A stretch of DNA of 64,000 nucleotides from Macrocystis pyrifera (Eukaryota; Sar; Phaeophyceae; Laminariales; Laminariaceae): assembly GCA_031763025.1 (NCBI GenBank), contig JASSKH010000003.1:18694977-18758976 (forward strand). The letters run 5' to 3'. Position 1 is the stretch's first letter. Every line of letters begins with the position of its first letter. Below are positions 25,501 through 38,399 of the stretch, in pieces. Under the pieces are notes generated by a model. That model ran no database searches. It was not told where the DNA came from and saw only the letters and a program-made list of their open reading frames with translations. The position numbers and the translations under genes were made by a program.

Positions 25501-28500
25501 GTGCCGGTTCAGTAGCGTCGGTTGCATGCTATATGTAGCGCCTGTGGAATCGATCGCTTGGCACAAACAGTATGAGGTTCGGCATCGTTGTGGTGTGTGT
25601 ATGATGGTGTGCGCAGTTTTGCCGCTTTGTGGTGCCGGTATTGTTAGCTGGCGCATATGGACACTATAGACGGACCGCTGTTAGTAACTACTCTGTACTC
25701 TACCGTATTATTAATAGCTAGTATTGAACAAGACTTACCCGTTTAGGCGTGCAGTCTCTTTACTATACTGTAGGTCATTTTTGGGAAAAAAAACACTCAT
25801 ATTCTAAGTGGTTTGTCCCCAAAACTGACCTAAAGAGACTGCAGTCCTGAAAGGGGTAACACGTGTGATAATATAACACCCATGGGTGATAATATAACAC
25901 ATAACACCATGGGTGGTAATATATCACCCATGGGTAATAGGATAACACACACCCCTGTGATAAGATATCACCCTCTGTGATAGCATAACACACACCTTCG
26001 GATTTAGAGCTGAATTTATGGACATCGGGGAGGGTGGAGATGCCGAGCGGTGGGTCTACAGAACTACCTCGACAAGACGTTTTCGAAGCCGCTTTTTTAT
26101 TTGTGTGAGACGTTTTAGAAGCCGCTTGTTTATTTGTGTGTGCCCTCCCGGTTTTTGTCGAAAATCGCCTCTCAAATTCTTCCCGAGGGATGTTATACGG
26201 TGCACGTACGGTCATTTCTTCTCGGAACAAAAAAAAAAATCGTCTCAGTTATTTTGTGATTATGCGGGCTTCTAAATAATACCTTCAGTATTCTCAAAAT
26301 ACTTTCAGTAGGGACCCCTTTCGAGTTCCTTGGAGCGTCCACTAAGCATTGATTTAAGTGTATTCCGTCACAAGGATCACGTCGTCACCTTTCGTGTATT
26401 GAGCTGGTTTGTATGTGCCTGGCGCGTTCTTATTTCGGGATTGATGCCGGCCTCGGCCCCTCTCCCCCCCTTCCCCCCCTCTCCTTCATCTCACACGCCT
26501 CCTTACGATTCCGACCTTCGTATCTTTTCGTGCTTTTGTATTGTTTTTTATGGCAGCACCAGTCCATGGGCAGTAACACGTTCAGCGACGAGCTCATGGA
26601 CCTGTCCGGCAGGCGATCGACAGGCGAAAGCGCTTACACGGGGGGGAGTAATTACACCAGCGAAGGTACGGAAAGTTGCAGGAGCCTTTCGCTGGCATTT
26701 ACCCCCCCCTATATATGGGTTGGGTTGGCGTCGGTTGGCAACTACACTGTAAAACACGCCGCTCACTACGTGAGCTAGACATCCAGGGTACCGTTTTTTT
26801 GTTTTTTTTCGGCGGTCGCCCACAGCTGGTCGTCGAGTTATAGATCATTTGTGCGAAGTAAAGAACCTTTACTCTGCACAAGGGAATTGATCGTATCACG
26901 TAGTGTTCAAGGTAAGGCACCCAAGAGGCAGTTACATAGTACTCCCATTGCTGTCTCTGGAAGTGGCTACACCGGAAATTAAACTAACTCATTGAGGCTG
27001 TCATCCATATGCAAGTCCGCCTCGCAAGCAGTTCTTGGTAGGATGCAGGTCACCCTTCATGCGACTCGCCGGACACCTCACGGCGCTTCGCGCTTGGTGC
27101 AAGCAATGTCGGCCTGGTCGGTGAAAACCCGACATGCTCCGTCCCGGCATTGTAGGGATGCGAGGGTGTATGGTCATACGGCTACGGCCGTGCATGAGAT
27201 CGAGTACGTCTCTCCTATCGAGTACACCCCCCCCCCCCCCCCGCCCTTAAATGGCCTTCGCCAGTAGCGGCATCCGGTCATTACCCCTCCCTCCTATGAA
27301 TCCCCAACATTCTCTCGCGCCCTCCCCCCCCTCTCGATCCGCCACGCCTGCCAAGACATGGCGGCGGAAACGGTGCGTGGCCCAGTCAGCCCCCCCCGCC
27401 TCCCCCCAAATCCCCAACATTTTATATTCCGCTCCCCCCCCCCGCTCCGCGCACGCCTGCCAATAGCCATGGTGGGGGACACGAGGCGGCGATAACGGCG
27501 CGGGGCTCAGCCCAGTCAGTACCCCCTTCTCTTCCCCCCAATTTACCCACTGTTGCCTCACTGCCTCTCTCCACTATCATCTCAGCCCCCCCCCCCCCAC
27601 CCTCTTTCAACGACCAGTAATACAGTATTAAGAGCAGAACTGGGAAAGCACCCACTCAAGACAAACAGGGACATGAGAAAGTTGAACTGGCAACACAAAG
27701 TAAGGAATGTGCCAAAAAGAGGTTGCCAGCCATGGTTGATAGGGCTGTATGGGAGAAAGTAACGAAAGGGCGAGCTGGAATAAGGTGGGATGGCGTTGTT
27801 GAGAAAGCGTGGAAGCATATAAGGGGGAAACCACGAAGAGGTGATGTCCGCCGGGATTTTTTGGGAGGTAGAAGGCAGAAGTAGAAAAAAGGATAGAAAG
27901 AAGGGAAAGGCTAGCACGAAGAAACAAGGTGGAATCGGAAAAATACTTTAGATATGTACGGGGGATTGAGGGAAGGAATAGGAATAAAAACGTATTTTCA
28001 CGGCCCAATGGACTTCGCGCGAAAACGCTGAAAACTGCGATTTCGTGTAGATGACCTGGACCTGCCAGAAAGAAGAAAGAGGTATACGAGTAGCCGGGAG
28101 AGGAGGAAGTAGATGACAGATGTGTCTGTGTGGCAAAACAATAGAGTAGAACTCACAAATCATACTGTAGTAGGAGAATGTGAAATGTACAAGGAGGAAC
28201 GGGATGTGTTAGAGGAGATGAGGGAAATAGACAACTGTGACGCGGAGGAGTTTGATACACTGAATAGCAGAGAGAAAACGATCGCATTCCTAGGAGATAG
28301 ATGGTGGCCACAGGCGGCCAAACAGGAAGGGGGTAGGATTAGCAAAACGTATTTATGCAATATATGGAAACGACGTAATGAGCTCTAACGTGTTGGAGGT
28401 GTCTCTATTATTAATAGGAGTAGGAACGGTGCTCGGTCTCGAAAGGGATGCGAGGGTCTATGGTCATATGACTACGGCCATGCACGATAATCAGTACACC

Positions 28501-31365
28501 CCCCCGCCCCCCCCCCCCCACCCTCTCTCCCGCTTCGTGAACGCCTCCCAAGACATGGACCAAGTTACGTCCGGGACCTCAGCCGGGGTAGATCCGGGTC
28601 TGCGATCTCGAGCTCGTTCACCTCCTCGGCCGGCATGACCTCCGGATCTTTCGAAGACGACGACGATGACATGTCCACCACTCCGTCTAGCGATTTCGAA
28701 GACGCTTCGAGCGGTCCCAATGAGTCGGAGAGGCGCGCTGCCCTCGCCGCCGGGGTGCCCGCGGGGGGGACGTGAAGAGTTCGGACACCCCCGTGATGTC
28801 GGAGAAGGTGGCTGGTTCCTCCGGCTACTTGGAGGTGAGAGAGACGTTTTTTTTTCGGTTGGGGGCAGGCGTGCACGTATATTGAGAGGAAGTCCCGACT
28901 CCCCACTAGTATTAGCGATTTCCTTTTTCGAGACCCCGACAGGGGGGGTATGCTAAAACGAAGTGAAACTACTGTAAGATAATTTTTTTTGTCATGATTT
29001 CGTCCAAAATCTCCAACCCCGCTGGTTTGTTTTTTGTTTACATTTTGACCTTTCCAGGAGTGTGACATTGTTTTTATCCTTTTTTTTTTGCACGTTATTT
29101 AGAGTGCGAGAGGGTCAATTTGTTGCTTTAGTATACCGGTATAGTCGTGTATGAACATCTCCTCTCCACAAGGCCGCATATCTATAGGAAACCCCCGATA
29201 CAAATGCAACGACTAATATGGAAATCTTACGAAAGTCAACGTTGATGCCAGATACTTGAAAGACCCCCGGATGTGGAACAGAGTATGTAGGTGGTTGTAA
29301 TGTTGTACTGTAGGCTGCTGAAAATGTAACTATACCTGCATATCTTCCATTTTTTTTAATGGTTTGATGGTGACATGATGGCGGACGAAGGCGCTGGGTA
29401 GTTGTGTGCGCGTTTATGTGAGCCCAGGAGGAAAGTGCCGCGGGATGGTTTTCAATGTTGTGGGTGTGTGGTGGCAACATGCATTGTGAAGAGGTTCGGA
29501 ACGGGCTGTTCTGTTGTGCCTCCTGAGTGCTCGCTGGCCGGGCCGTGCTTGTACTTATAATTTTTTGGCGCTGATGCTGTTGTTACTTCGCCCCCATGCT
29601 TATGACATAACGTTATAACCTCTGCTCGCTTTACTTGCCGTCGCCCGTTTTTTTGTTTTTAGTCCAGTGTTTGGTGTTTGTCGGTATATGAAGAGCGACA
29701 AGTGATAAACTTTACGTACTTGTTGTGCGATATGTATTGTGTACGTACTGATGTTTTCTCTGTTTGTTTGTTTTGTTTGTCGGCTTGTTCGTTCGTTTGT
29801 TTTTTCGTTTGTTTTTTTTACTTTGTTTTGTTTGTCGTATTTTGCGCCGGGAAATTGATGCCCCCTGGCGACTTATCTTGGCAGTCGGAAGGGTCCCACT
29901 CCCACATGTTCTACACAAGAGATGGCGAGGTCATGGGCCCGTCGGTAAGGGGAAAGCCGAACATTCTGTTTTTCATCATTCAGTTGTGTCTCACCTTCGT
30001 GTAGTGGCGGGCGTACCTCTACCCACAAACAATGACCAGATAGTACATAGATCTGTGCGGCAGGCGTTTCAAGGGTCGTTGGATGGATGAATGGACGGAT
30101 CGATGTATGTATGTATGGATGGATGGATGGACGAACCATCGTGTAGGCTAACGTTGTTTCGGCTCGACAGTGACGGACTCAGAATCGCCCCCCTCGCCTC
30201 GTCCGGTGACCGCGTATCGGCCCCATACATAACTTCAACCCTTCACTACAGTATTACTACCGGTACGTATTCATACTGCGGATAAGTCGGGGAAAAATAA
30301 GCCTACTCTCATTCGGAGCAGGTTTCCCTCGATACTTGGTACTTATTTGGAACCATGGCGAGTTTCTGATTTTGACGACGCCAAAGATAGGGAGCGTTTT
30401 CCACATCCCTTGCAACACCCCGACCGACCGCGATTAAAGAAAAAAAAATCACCGCTGACGACGCCAAAAGGCAAGATGCTTCCCACCGGCAACGTCGGCA
30501 CCAACGCGCTCAAGACGACGAGAGTTGTAAATATCGTGAAGGCGCGAGTTCCTAGCGACAACTACACTATTTTTTTTGAGGTTTGGGTTATCAAAGGGTT
30601 GAAGGGCCCCCTACCTCGCGCCCCCTCCCCTTGACGCTGCTTTTGTAGTGCACTGTTTTTTTTTGCGGTGCGGTGTCGTGGTGCCCGCCGGTTCCTGTTT
30701 TTGTATGTTGGTATGTACCTTGGTAGGCCGTTTGGCAGCATAGGGCGCACCTTACAGAATTATACGTTTATGCGGCCGGTATTGACTTCATTAATGCACC
30801 TGGCGAGAGGGGGAGCTTCAGTTTTTGTGTTGTTGTTGAACGGGGGACCGGGTTTCTTCTCTAGAGTGGCGGCTGCGAGTCGCCGGGTGGAGGGACTACG
30901 AACAGTACGTAGCTCTCTTTGTCCGGTGGTTTTTTCAATCGTACTGAATGTTTTCAACTTTTTTGCGTGTGTAGGTATACGTACATGCCTACCTGGTACA
31001 TAAGATCGGGATTTGTTGTCCAAGCGCTCTCTGCAAGCGCTCTCGGGGGGAAGAAAATGTTTTGGAAAACATTTTGGAAAACATTTTCTTACCCCCCCCC
31101 CCCCCCCCATTACGGACCCCCTCTCATCCTCTCTAAGCAACCCTTGCGCCGCCACCCTATCGTACCCGCTTGCGTTCTCGTTCCGATTTTGTGTTTCTGC
31201 CTGCTCGAGCAGTCCGCACAGATGGAGTCGACGCGCCGAGCGCTTGCCTACTCGGGCTCGAGAGCACCGGTGGCTGATCACGGCGCAGGCGTCGCCGGAG
31301 GGGGGGGTCAGGGGCTGTCCTCCATGGCCGGAAAGGAATCCAACTTAGACGCGCCCGTCGCCTAA
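7554..31365 (+). CDS. Modular Cys-rich, Thr/Pro-repeat single-pass membrane protein (novel family)
   Basis: No named family recognised. Exons by splice sites and phase: about 7554-7610 (ATG 7554, or in-frame ATG 7512), 7690-7838, 11367-11506, 12073-12262, 17421-about 18718, 19514-19644, 20864-21003, 21538-21705, 23395-23577, 24619-24774, 25190-25456, 26557-26665, about 28583-28834, 29885-29944, about 30322-30580, about 31213-31365 (TAA). Product about 1,200 residues: two eight-Cys modules, Thr/Pro stalk, a membrane-proximal domain of about 210 residues, one helix (ILILCSILLLLLWSCCFYW) and a Ser/Asp/Glu-rich tail of about 420 residues. Topology is inferred as type I with the cysteines outside. 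No signal peptide is visible, so an upstream exon is probably missing. Frame breaks: T8 at 20895-20902 and G7 at 28763-28769 each need one more base; exons at 28583 and 30322 also have phase mismatches. The exon 5 end (weak donor) and the exon 15 and 16 starts are uncertain. Confidence 0.7.
9639..9745. mobile_element. Palindromic MITE, copy 3
   Basis: In the 3.5-kb intron between the exons of Cys module 1. Left end TTACGGGGGGCCATAGTAGA; right arm mutated (TTGTTAACTATGCCCCCCCG), then TAATAATA. Confidence 0.85.
9850..10330. other. T/C-rich intronic stretch
   Basis: Pyrimidine-rich sequence that resembles 14240-14520 in wording and order, directly upstream of the R2 repeat block in both places. 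It is open in several frames because it lacks A. I do not read it as coding. Confidence 0.4.
10345..10460. repeat. R2 dispersed repeat, copy 1
   Basis: Block CTGCAGTCTTTGACCACAGA ... GGATGAAGAATGAAGAC ... GGGTAGAAA ... GTGAAGACAACAC. The same ordered block appears at 14520-14640, 54050-54170 and 57395-57510. Confidence 0.65.
10871..11122 (+). repeat. R1 SINE-like repeat, 5'-truncated copy
   Basis: Begins at AAAGTCCGCCTCACAAGCGG and continues through GCAAGCAATGCCTGCCTGGT and GGTCATACGACTAC. The tail is reiterated and ends GATATCGAGTACCCCCC. It corresponds to the 3' half of the full copies at 26700 and 62022. Confidence 0.75.
11154..11263. mobile_element. Palindromic MITE, copy 4
   Basis: Diverged copy (TATTACAGGAGACCATAGTA; right end TTTACTTTGGTCCACCGTAA) about 100 bp before the second exon of Cys module 1. 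Confidence 0.8.
12441..12548. mobile_element. Palindromic MITE, copy 5
   Basis: ATTAAGGGAGACCATAGTAA to TTTACTATGGTCCCCCGTGT, in the large intron inside Cys module 2, with TATTAATA overlapping its left border. Confidence 0.8.
13690..13925. repeat. GACTCGAGGTCAAATATCGG-type degenerate repeat
   Basis: Four or more loose units of GACnCnGAGTCGnGGTCAAATnTCGnAGCTCT lie in this intron. Related units recur at 16825-16945 within the same intron. Confidence 0.6.
14520..14640. repeat. R2 dispersed repeat, copy 2
   Basis: CTTACAGTCTGTGACCGCGA ... CTAGGATAAGGAATGAGGAC ... GGGTAGAAAGGACGATTTAA then TGTGAAGACAACAACAAC. A poly-pyrimidine stretch precedes it, as in copy 1. Confidence 0.65.
16265..16412. repeat. 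CTCGAGAACGAGGCTG tandem repeat
   Basis: About three diverged units of about 45 bp, each with a CTCGAG(A/G)ACGAGGCTG core followed by TTTTTCG. Confidence 0.55.
16825..16945. repeat. GAGTCGGGGTCAAATATCGG-type repeat, second block
   Basis: Related to the block at 13690-13925; includes CAGGGTCGAGGTCAAATATC. Confidence 0.5.
17061..17168. mobile_element. Palindromic MITE, copy 6
   Basis: ACGGGGGACCATAGCAAATA to ATTTACTGTGGTCCCCCGTA, flanked by TAT and ATA. It lies about 250 bp before the repeat exon. Confidence 0.85.
17497..18640 (+). repeat. Coding tandem repeats: VTPAPSQ(L/I) then (T)LAPGA
   Basis: A 24-bp unit (GTGACGCCCGCGCCGTCGCA plus CTT/ATT) repeats about 12 times to about 17770. From about 17785 an 18-bp unit (GCTACGTTGGCCCCTGGA) repeats more than 40 times. 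Within the second array a block of ten units (180 bp, each ending GAGAGACATTGGCC) is itself duplicated at about 18070-18430. The protein would be an extended Thr/Pro/Ala stalk with a Thr in nearly every unit, suited to dense O-glycosylation (inference). Both arrays are open on the reverse strand as well; the plus strand is chosen because it joins the Cys modules in phase. Confidence 0.9.
20711..20820. mobile_element. Palindromic MITE, copy 7
   Basis: TATTACGGGGGACATAGTAG to TTTACTATGGACCCCCGTAA, 44 bp upstream of exon 20864-21003. Confidence 0.85.
21335..21480 (+). repeat. R1 SINE-like repeat, short 3' copy
   Basis: Only the last about 140 bp: GGTGCAAGCAATGCCTGCCT ... GATGCGAGGGTCTATGG ... 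GATATCGAGTAACCCC. It ends 58 bp before exon 21538. Confidence 0.75.
22202..22311. mobile_element. Palindromic MITE, copy 8 (GTTAACAG type)
   Basis: Second subfamily: TATTACAGGGGTCCATAGTT to GTTAACTATGGACCCCCCGT. It has TCCATAGTTA(A/G)C in place of CCATAGTAAATA. Confidence 0.85.
23860..24405. repeat. R3 dispersed repeat, copy 1
   Basis: Ordered blocks GTGATAAGATAGCACACACC, CGACATCTCCCCAAAGCCGC, GTCGCCTCTTAAG and GTGTTATCCTATCACCC, then TTTGTCTCCAAAACTGATCT with AAAGAGACTGCAGTCCTGAA. The same blocks in a different order make up 25800-26190. Intronic. Confidence 0.55.
25800..26190. repeat. R3 dispersed repeat, copy 2, with ATAACACCATGGGTG units
   Basis: Starts with TTTGTCCCCAAAACTGACCT and GACTGCAGTCCTGAAAGG. 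Five or six short units of GTGATAATATAACACCCATG type follow (25863-25995), then a CGACAAGACGTTTTCGAAGC and TCGCCTCTCAAA part. CCATGGG inversions give hairpin potential. Confidence 0.6.
26700..27243 (+). repeat. R1 SINE-like repeat, full copy
   Basis: About 540 bp. Begins TATATATGGGTTGGG after a C run. Passes GCTCACTACGTGAGCTAGAC, GGCGGTCGCCCACAGCTGGT, AAAGAACCTTTACTCTGCAC and GTGCAAGCAATGTCGGCCTG, and ends GATGCGAGGGTGTATGGTCA ... GAGTACACCCC(C)n. No RT or transposase. The last 100 bp match the 3' end of the LINE fragment at 27603-28520. A frame of about 80 codons is preserved among full copies, probably through high identity alone. Confidence 0.85.
27603..28520 (+). mobile_element. 5'-truncated LINE fragment, C-terminal part plus 3' tail
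   Basis: The reading frames match the C-terminal part of the minus-strand LINE at 36484-38395: RAELGKHPLKTNR, VTKGRAGIRWDGVVEKAWK, then KEERDVLEEMREIDNCDAEE and GDRWWPQAAKQ. Frames are interrupted, so this is a dead fragment lying in an intron of the membrane-protein gene. After the coding remnant comes a 3' UTR with GGAACGGTGCTCGGTCTCG, then the R1-like tail GATGCGAGGGTCTATGGTCA and a poly-C end. Confidence 0.85.
30083..30137. repeat. GGAT/GTAT tetranucleotide microsatellite
   Basis: GGATGGATGAATGGACGGAT followed by (GTAT)n and (GGAT)n, intronic. Confidence 0.85.
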
Positions 31366-32420
31366 CCGTAACTCGGGCGTAACGCGGCATAATGAGCTGC
31401 CGCACCGTTAACCTAGTGAAATAGTTTTTTTTTCGGCGGAAATTTATTACGACGCGGGTGGAAGTTTTTGTTTTTCCTCCTATTTGTTTTGGGGCGGTGG
31501 GGAGCGGGCAAGGGGGGGAGATGCGAACGTTCCGTGAAAGTTCTCGGGTTGAACAGCAGTTGAGGTGGTGGAAGAGTTTATGTATTCCCCGGAGAGTTGT
31601 ACGTGTTTCCCCTTAAGGTAGTCGAGGGTTGGTTGGCATGGTTGTTTCGTTCTGCTTTCTCGTCCTTGAGCAGAGAGGGAGTGGTAGTGTCGTCATGCAC
31701 ATGATGAGTCGAGGAAATGAGGCAGCCCTCCTCCCTCCCTTTACCTCTCGTTTTTATTTTTTTGTCCCCGTAGAAGGTTTGTGCTGCGATGGCCTGCCTG
31801 CCTGCCTGCCTGCTTGTCTGTCTGCACTCGCCCGTTTTTATACATGCGTTACGCTGGGCTGCGATCGTTTTTGGGGCATGGCAGGCTTCGAGGGCTGTGG
31901 GTTGTGTTTGGCTGTTCAGGCGAGGCAGCCGTTGGGGTACGTAGGTGTCTTTCTATGGTTTTGTCAAAGGGACGCCGTTTATTGGTTCGAGCCCTGTTTA
32001 TATGGAAATGTCATCACCCCGTTTTGAGAGTGGCGGATGGATGGGTGGATAGGTGGATGAATGGGATATCCTCCTGACGCCGAGTGTATCGCGGCCTTAC
32101 CGTTAGTAAGGATGTCGCTTTCAAGGGCCCCTTGTGTTTTTTGTTTTCTTTTTTCCTTTTTTTTTTCTGTTGTTTTTCGGCCGCACGTTCAACGAATGAG
32201 CGAGGTCAGACGACGTCAGAGTAGCCCGTTAAAGGCGCAGCCGGTATTATAAACGTTCGCGTATCGGCGGAGGCAGATTCCGAGGCCGGTCCCGCCTTCT
32301 CTTTTTCTTTTTTTTTTTTTTTCCATCCTTCGTAGATTCTAAAGGTTATCGTCGTGTGTTTCGTTGTTGCCTCCAGGCGAATCGCTACCGGCGTGGCTTG
32401 GTTTTGCGCTTTGTTTACGG
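31366..32420. other. Intergenic, downstream of membrane-protein gene
   Basis: Presumed 3' UTR and spacer. I see no polyadenylation signal that I would assign, and no exon. Open stretches at 31629-32077 include a CTGCCTGCCTG repeat and lack protein features. Confidence 0.4.
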
Positions 32421-32423
32421 CGG

Positions 32424-32455
<32 letters not shown>
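32421..32455. repeat. Poly-G tract
   Basis: CGGGGA followed by about 29 consecutive G. G-quadruplex-capable. Confidence 0.9.
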
Positions 32456-32456
<1 letters not shown>

Positions 32457-32855
32457 TGAAGGCTTTATATTTTGCTGAGTTTGGTACTCCCATGCCTTGC
32501 GCTTGGATATCATACTGTAGACGTATGACTAGCTCTTGTTTTTTCTATATATTTTTCCATCGAAGGGTAGCTAGCTATCTTACAGCTCCACGGGAGGGAG
32601 GGGGGAAGGGAGGGTGGGAGGTTGGGTCAAAGACAGGCAGGCTGGACGGAGGAAGGGGGCACAGACAGACAAATTTGTGCTTGTAGTTTACTTAGGTGCG
32701 TGTACGGGGCGGTTTGTGCGCAGGAGGGAAGGGGGGAGGAGGATTGGATGGTTTGGATGGTGTCCTCCCCTACCCCACCTGCGCAAAACGTTCTAGCGAC
32801 GATATACTTTATCCACGTGTTGTTAATGTGTACGTTCTTTTCTTCATTATTGTCT

Positions 32856-35232
<2,377 letters not shown>

Positions 35233-36483
35233 ATAGGCCATTATGAATATCAGTTGTTCATTGGGTCAAGGGCCGTTGCTATCGGAGAGTTTTTTAAACC
35301 CCAGGTTTTTTATACTTTTTGTGAAATGTGTGTGCACCGCTCGGCCTTGCCATGAGGCGCGGGAGCAAAAGAAGAAGTAGGGTTGTGAAGTATCGATTAA
35401 ACTTGTTGGTTGACAGGCCAAGGGGCCTCTCATCCCTCTTCCCCGCGACCCTGGAAAATCATCCAAATATATTTTTATGCAACCCATTCGGGAAAGCATA
35501 AAACCCACCGCATATTCCCGAAGGACAAATTGCAGCTACATAAATCACACCAATCCGCCGATCAAAATTCATCAGACATTTACGCGACCATGAGCAACTG
35601 CTATGTCCTACAGAAAGAGGACGGATGCTAAGAGGGTACGTATTGTGGCTAGCGGCGGAGGTTATGGCAGGGGTGAGGTGGTGGAGATGATATCATCCGT
35701 GCAGAATTAGGACTGTAAGTTGGCGTTCTACACTAACTTCAAGTGTAGTCCATCAAGACATCAAGACATGTGTTGATAGGACTTCACGGCCCAAGTACTG
35801 TAGATCATAGTTGGATGGCGAAGTAAGCTAACCGAGAATGAAAGGGTTCAGTTTTTTAGTGGGTAAAAAAAACACGCCGAGTCACAGACGCTCCAGACAC
35901 ATAAAACCCGCAAATAATTCCACGCGGGATAGTATCATCTAGCCAACTGCTGTAGTAATTAGTCGGAGACTTAGAGCCAGTCAAGCCACAGACAATTCTA
36001 GCAGACGGGAACATCACGGTAGGAGGGAAGACCTTCGTAGAGCTCTCCTTTATCGGTTCTGGAAGCAGGAACCGCAAGCAACGTGGCTTTCAACGACCAT
36101 ATGATGAATGAGGTGTACATCAGCAGTGCGTGTAGACGGGGGTGTACCGGAAGTACCAGCTGGCGGAGGAGGTATCAAACGGAGGACGGTACGGTATGGA
36201 GTAAGCATGGCGAAGGTGGCCGGATATCGACCAATATATTAGAGCTGATGGCGATGTAGGTGACGTCGTACGAACAATGGCGGTAGCGATGCGGGGGGGG
36301 GGACAGAACGGGCAGGGAGAGGGAGTCGGTATTGGCGATAAATACCTCTCTGGGCGGAAGCATAAGGACCGTTTCGAAAATAATATGAATACCAACCGGT
36401 TTTTACATTCACGACCGGAGTGTAACTGTAACTAATGTAACTACTGTAACTACTGTAACTCGTCGGCGGTGCGATGGTTGATA
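35233..36483. other. Intergenic, no gene recognised
   Basis: A GTAACTACT-type short repeat sits at 36420-36462. Nothing else identifiable. Confidence 0.4.
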
Positions 36484-38395
36484 GATACGCTGCAGGGGGG
36501 GGGGGGGGGGGGGTACTTATTTGTTGCTTGCCCTAGTCTTTTTACCATTGACCACGCATCCGTTTCGAGACGGAGCACCGTTCCTATTCCTAATAGAGAC
36601 ACCTCCAACAATTGGGCGCTTATCACGTTGTTTCCATGTATCACATAGAAACGTTTTGCTAATCTGATCCCCATCCTGTCTGGCCGCCTGTGGCCACCAT
36701 CTATCTCCTAGGATATCGATCGTTTTCTCGCTGCTATTCAGTGTATCAAACTCCTCCATGTCACATTCGTCTATTTCCTTCATCTCCTCTTCTAACACAT
36801 CCCGTTCCTCCTTGTATATTTCACGTTCCCCTACTGTGTGAGTTCTACTCTCTATTGCTTTGCCACACGGGTACATCTGTGGATCTACTTCCTCCTCCTC
36901 TCGGCTACTGGTACACCTCTTTCTTCTTTCTGGTAGGTCCAGGTCACCTACACGAAAGCGCAGTTTCGGCGTTTTCGAGAAGTCCATTGGGCCATGCATA
37001 TACGTTTTCATTCCTATTCCTTCCCTCAATCCCCCGTATATCTCCTAGTGTTTTTCCGATTCCACCTTGTTTATTAACGCTAGCCTTTCCCTTCTCTCCA
37101 TCCTTTCTGCTACTTCTGCCTTTTATCTCCCAAACTTCCCGGCGGACATGACCTCTTATTGGTTTCCCCCCTATATCCTTCCATACTTTCTCAACTACGC
37201 CACCCCACCTTATTCCAGCTCGCCCTTTTGTTACTTTCTTCCATACGGATCTATCAACTATGGCTGGTAACCTCTTTTTTGGCATGTTCCTTACTTTCTA
37301 TTGCCAGTTCAACTTTCTCATGTCTTCTATTTGTCTTAAGTGGGTGCATTCCCAGTTCTGCTCTTAATACTGTATAACTAGCCGTACTTGAGCATCTTAG
37401 GATTGTTTTAGCTGCTGTCATTTGTATTGTTTCCAACTGTTTTACGAGTTCGCGTTCCCTTCCCATACTTCTCCTGCATATTCTAGCCTCCTGCATATTC
37501 TAGCTTTGGTACTATCGCATTCATCAGGATACATCTCTTAATCCTAGTGTCAAGGTGCGAGTCTGTTAGGATCGCATCCATCTTGCCTATGTGTGATTTA
37601 CCCTTTCCTATTACTTTTTCTATAGGTGTATCCCAAGAGCAGTCTTTTGAGATCTCTACGCCAAGGTATGTATACTGGTCTACGATCGGCAATTCATCTT
37701 CTCCTCACTTCCAACTGAAATTTACCGGCTTTACCTTATCTTCGTTACAAACAACTACCGCGCATTTCTTGACGTTCGCCGTCACCCTCCATTTCTTGGT
37801 GTATTCTCACGCCTTCACTATTTGTTTCTGCAATCCTTCGGGTGTTTCTGATATCCCCACGAAGTCATCCGCAAACATCAATCCCGACATCGTACCTTCC
37901 CCTACCGTGACTCTGTGCCTTGCTGCCTCGACTGCTACTATCAGGTCGTTAATACATATCTTGAATAGGTCAGGTGACACCGTACATCCCTATGCAACTC
38001 CTTGTAAATATCAACATACTTCGATGTTTCCCCGTCTAGCATCACAGCACTTCTCGCACATTCCGTCATCTTTTTCATCATTCTCCACATCTTTCCTATG
38101 ATCCCTATTTCCCACAGTTTTTTCCACAATCCATTTCTCCATACTGTGTCGTAGGCTTTCTGCACATCTAGAAAAAAACAGTACGTTGTGAGTCCCGCGT
38201 CTTTCCTACCTTGAATAATCTTACCTAAGGTGTACGCATGGTCTACGCAGCTACGGTTTGGCCTAAACCCTGCTTGCCCCTCGCTTATTTTGTCTTCCTT
38301 CTCCATCATCATTCCCATCATATCGTTCAAAATCTTACAATTGTTTTGCCTACTGTGCTTAGTAGCGTTATCCCTCTAGATACGCTGCAAGGGAG
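36484..38395 (-). pseudogene. Decayed LINE (non-LTR retrotransposon) reverse-transcriptase region
   Basis: Minus-strand frames carry reverse-transcriptase landmarks in order: EGQAGFRPNRSC, the motif-A block FLDVQKAYD (about 38150-38170), a TVSPDLF block, the catalytic FADD (37864-37875) and YLGVEI (about 37655). A C-terminal region follows (VTKGRAGIRW; KEERDVLEEEMKEID; GDRWWPQAARQ). The frame changes repeatedly, and the conserved block before TVSP has an in-frame TAG, so it is inactive. The 5' end is truncated at about 38395. The 3' end is a GTAC-poly-C tail (read on the minus strand), as in the fragment at 27603. Confidence 0.9.
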
Positions 38396-38399
38396 GGTG

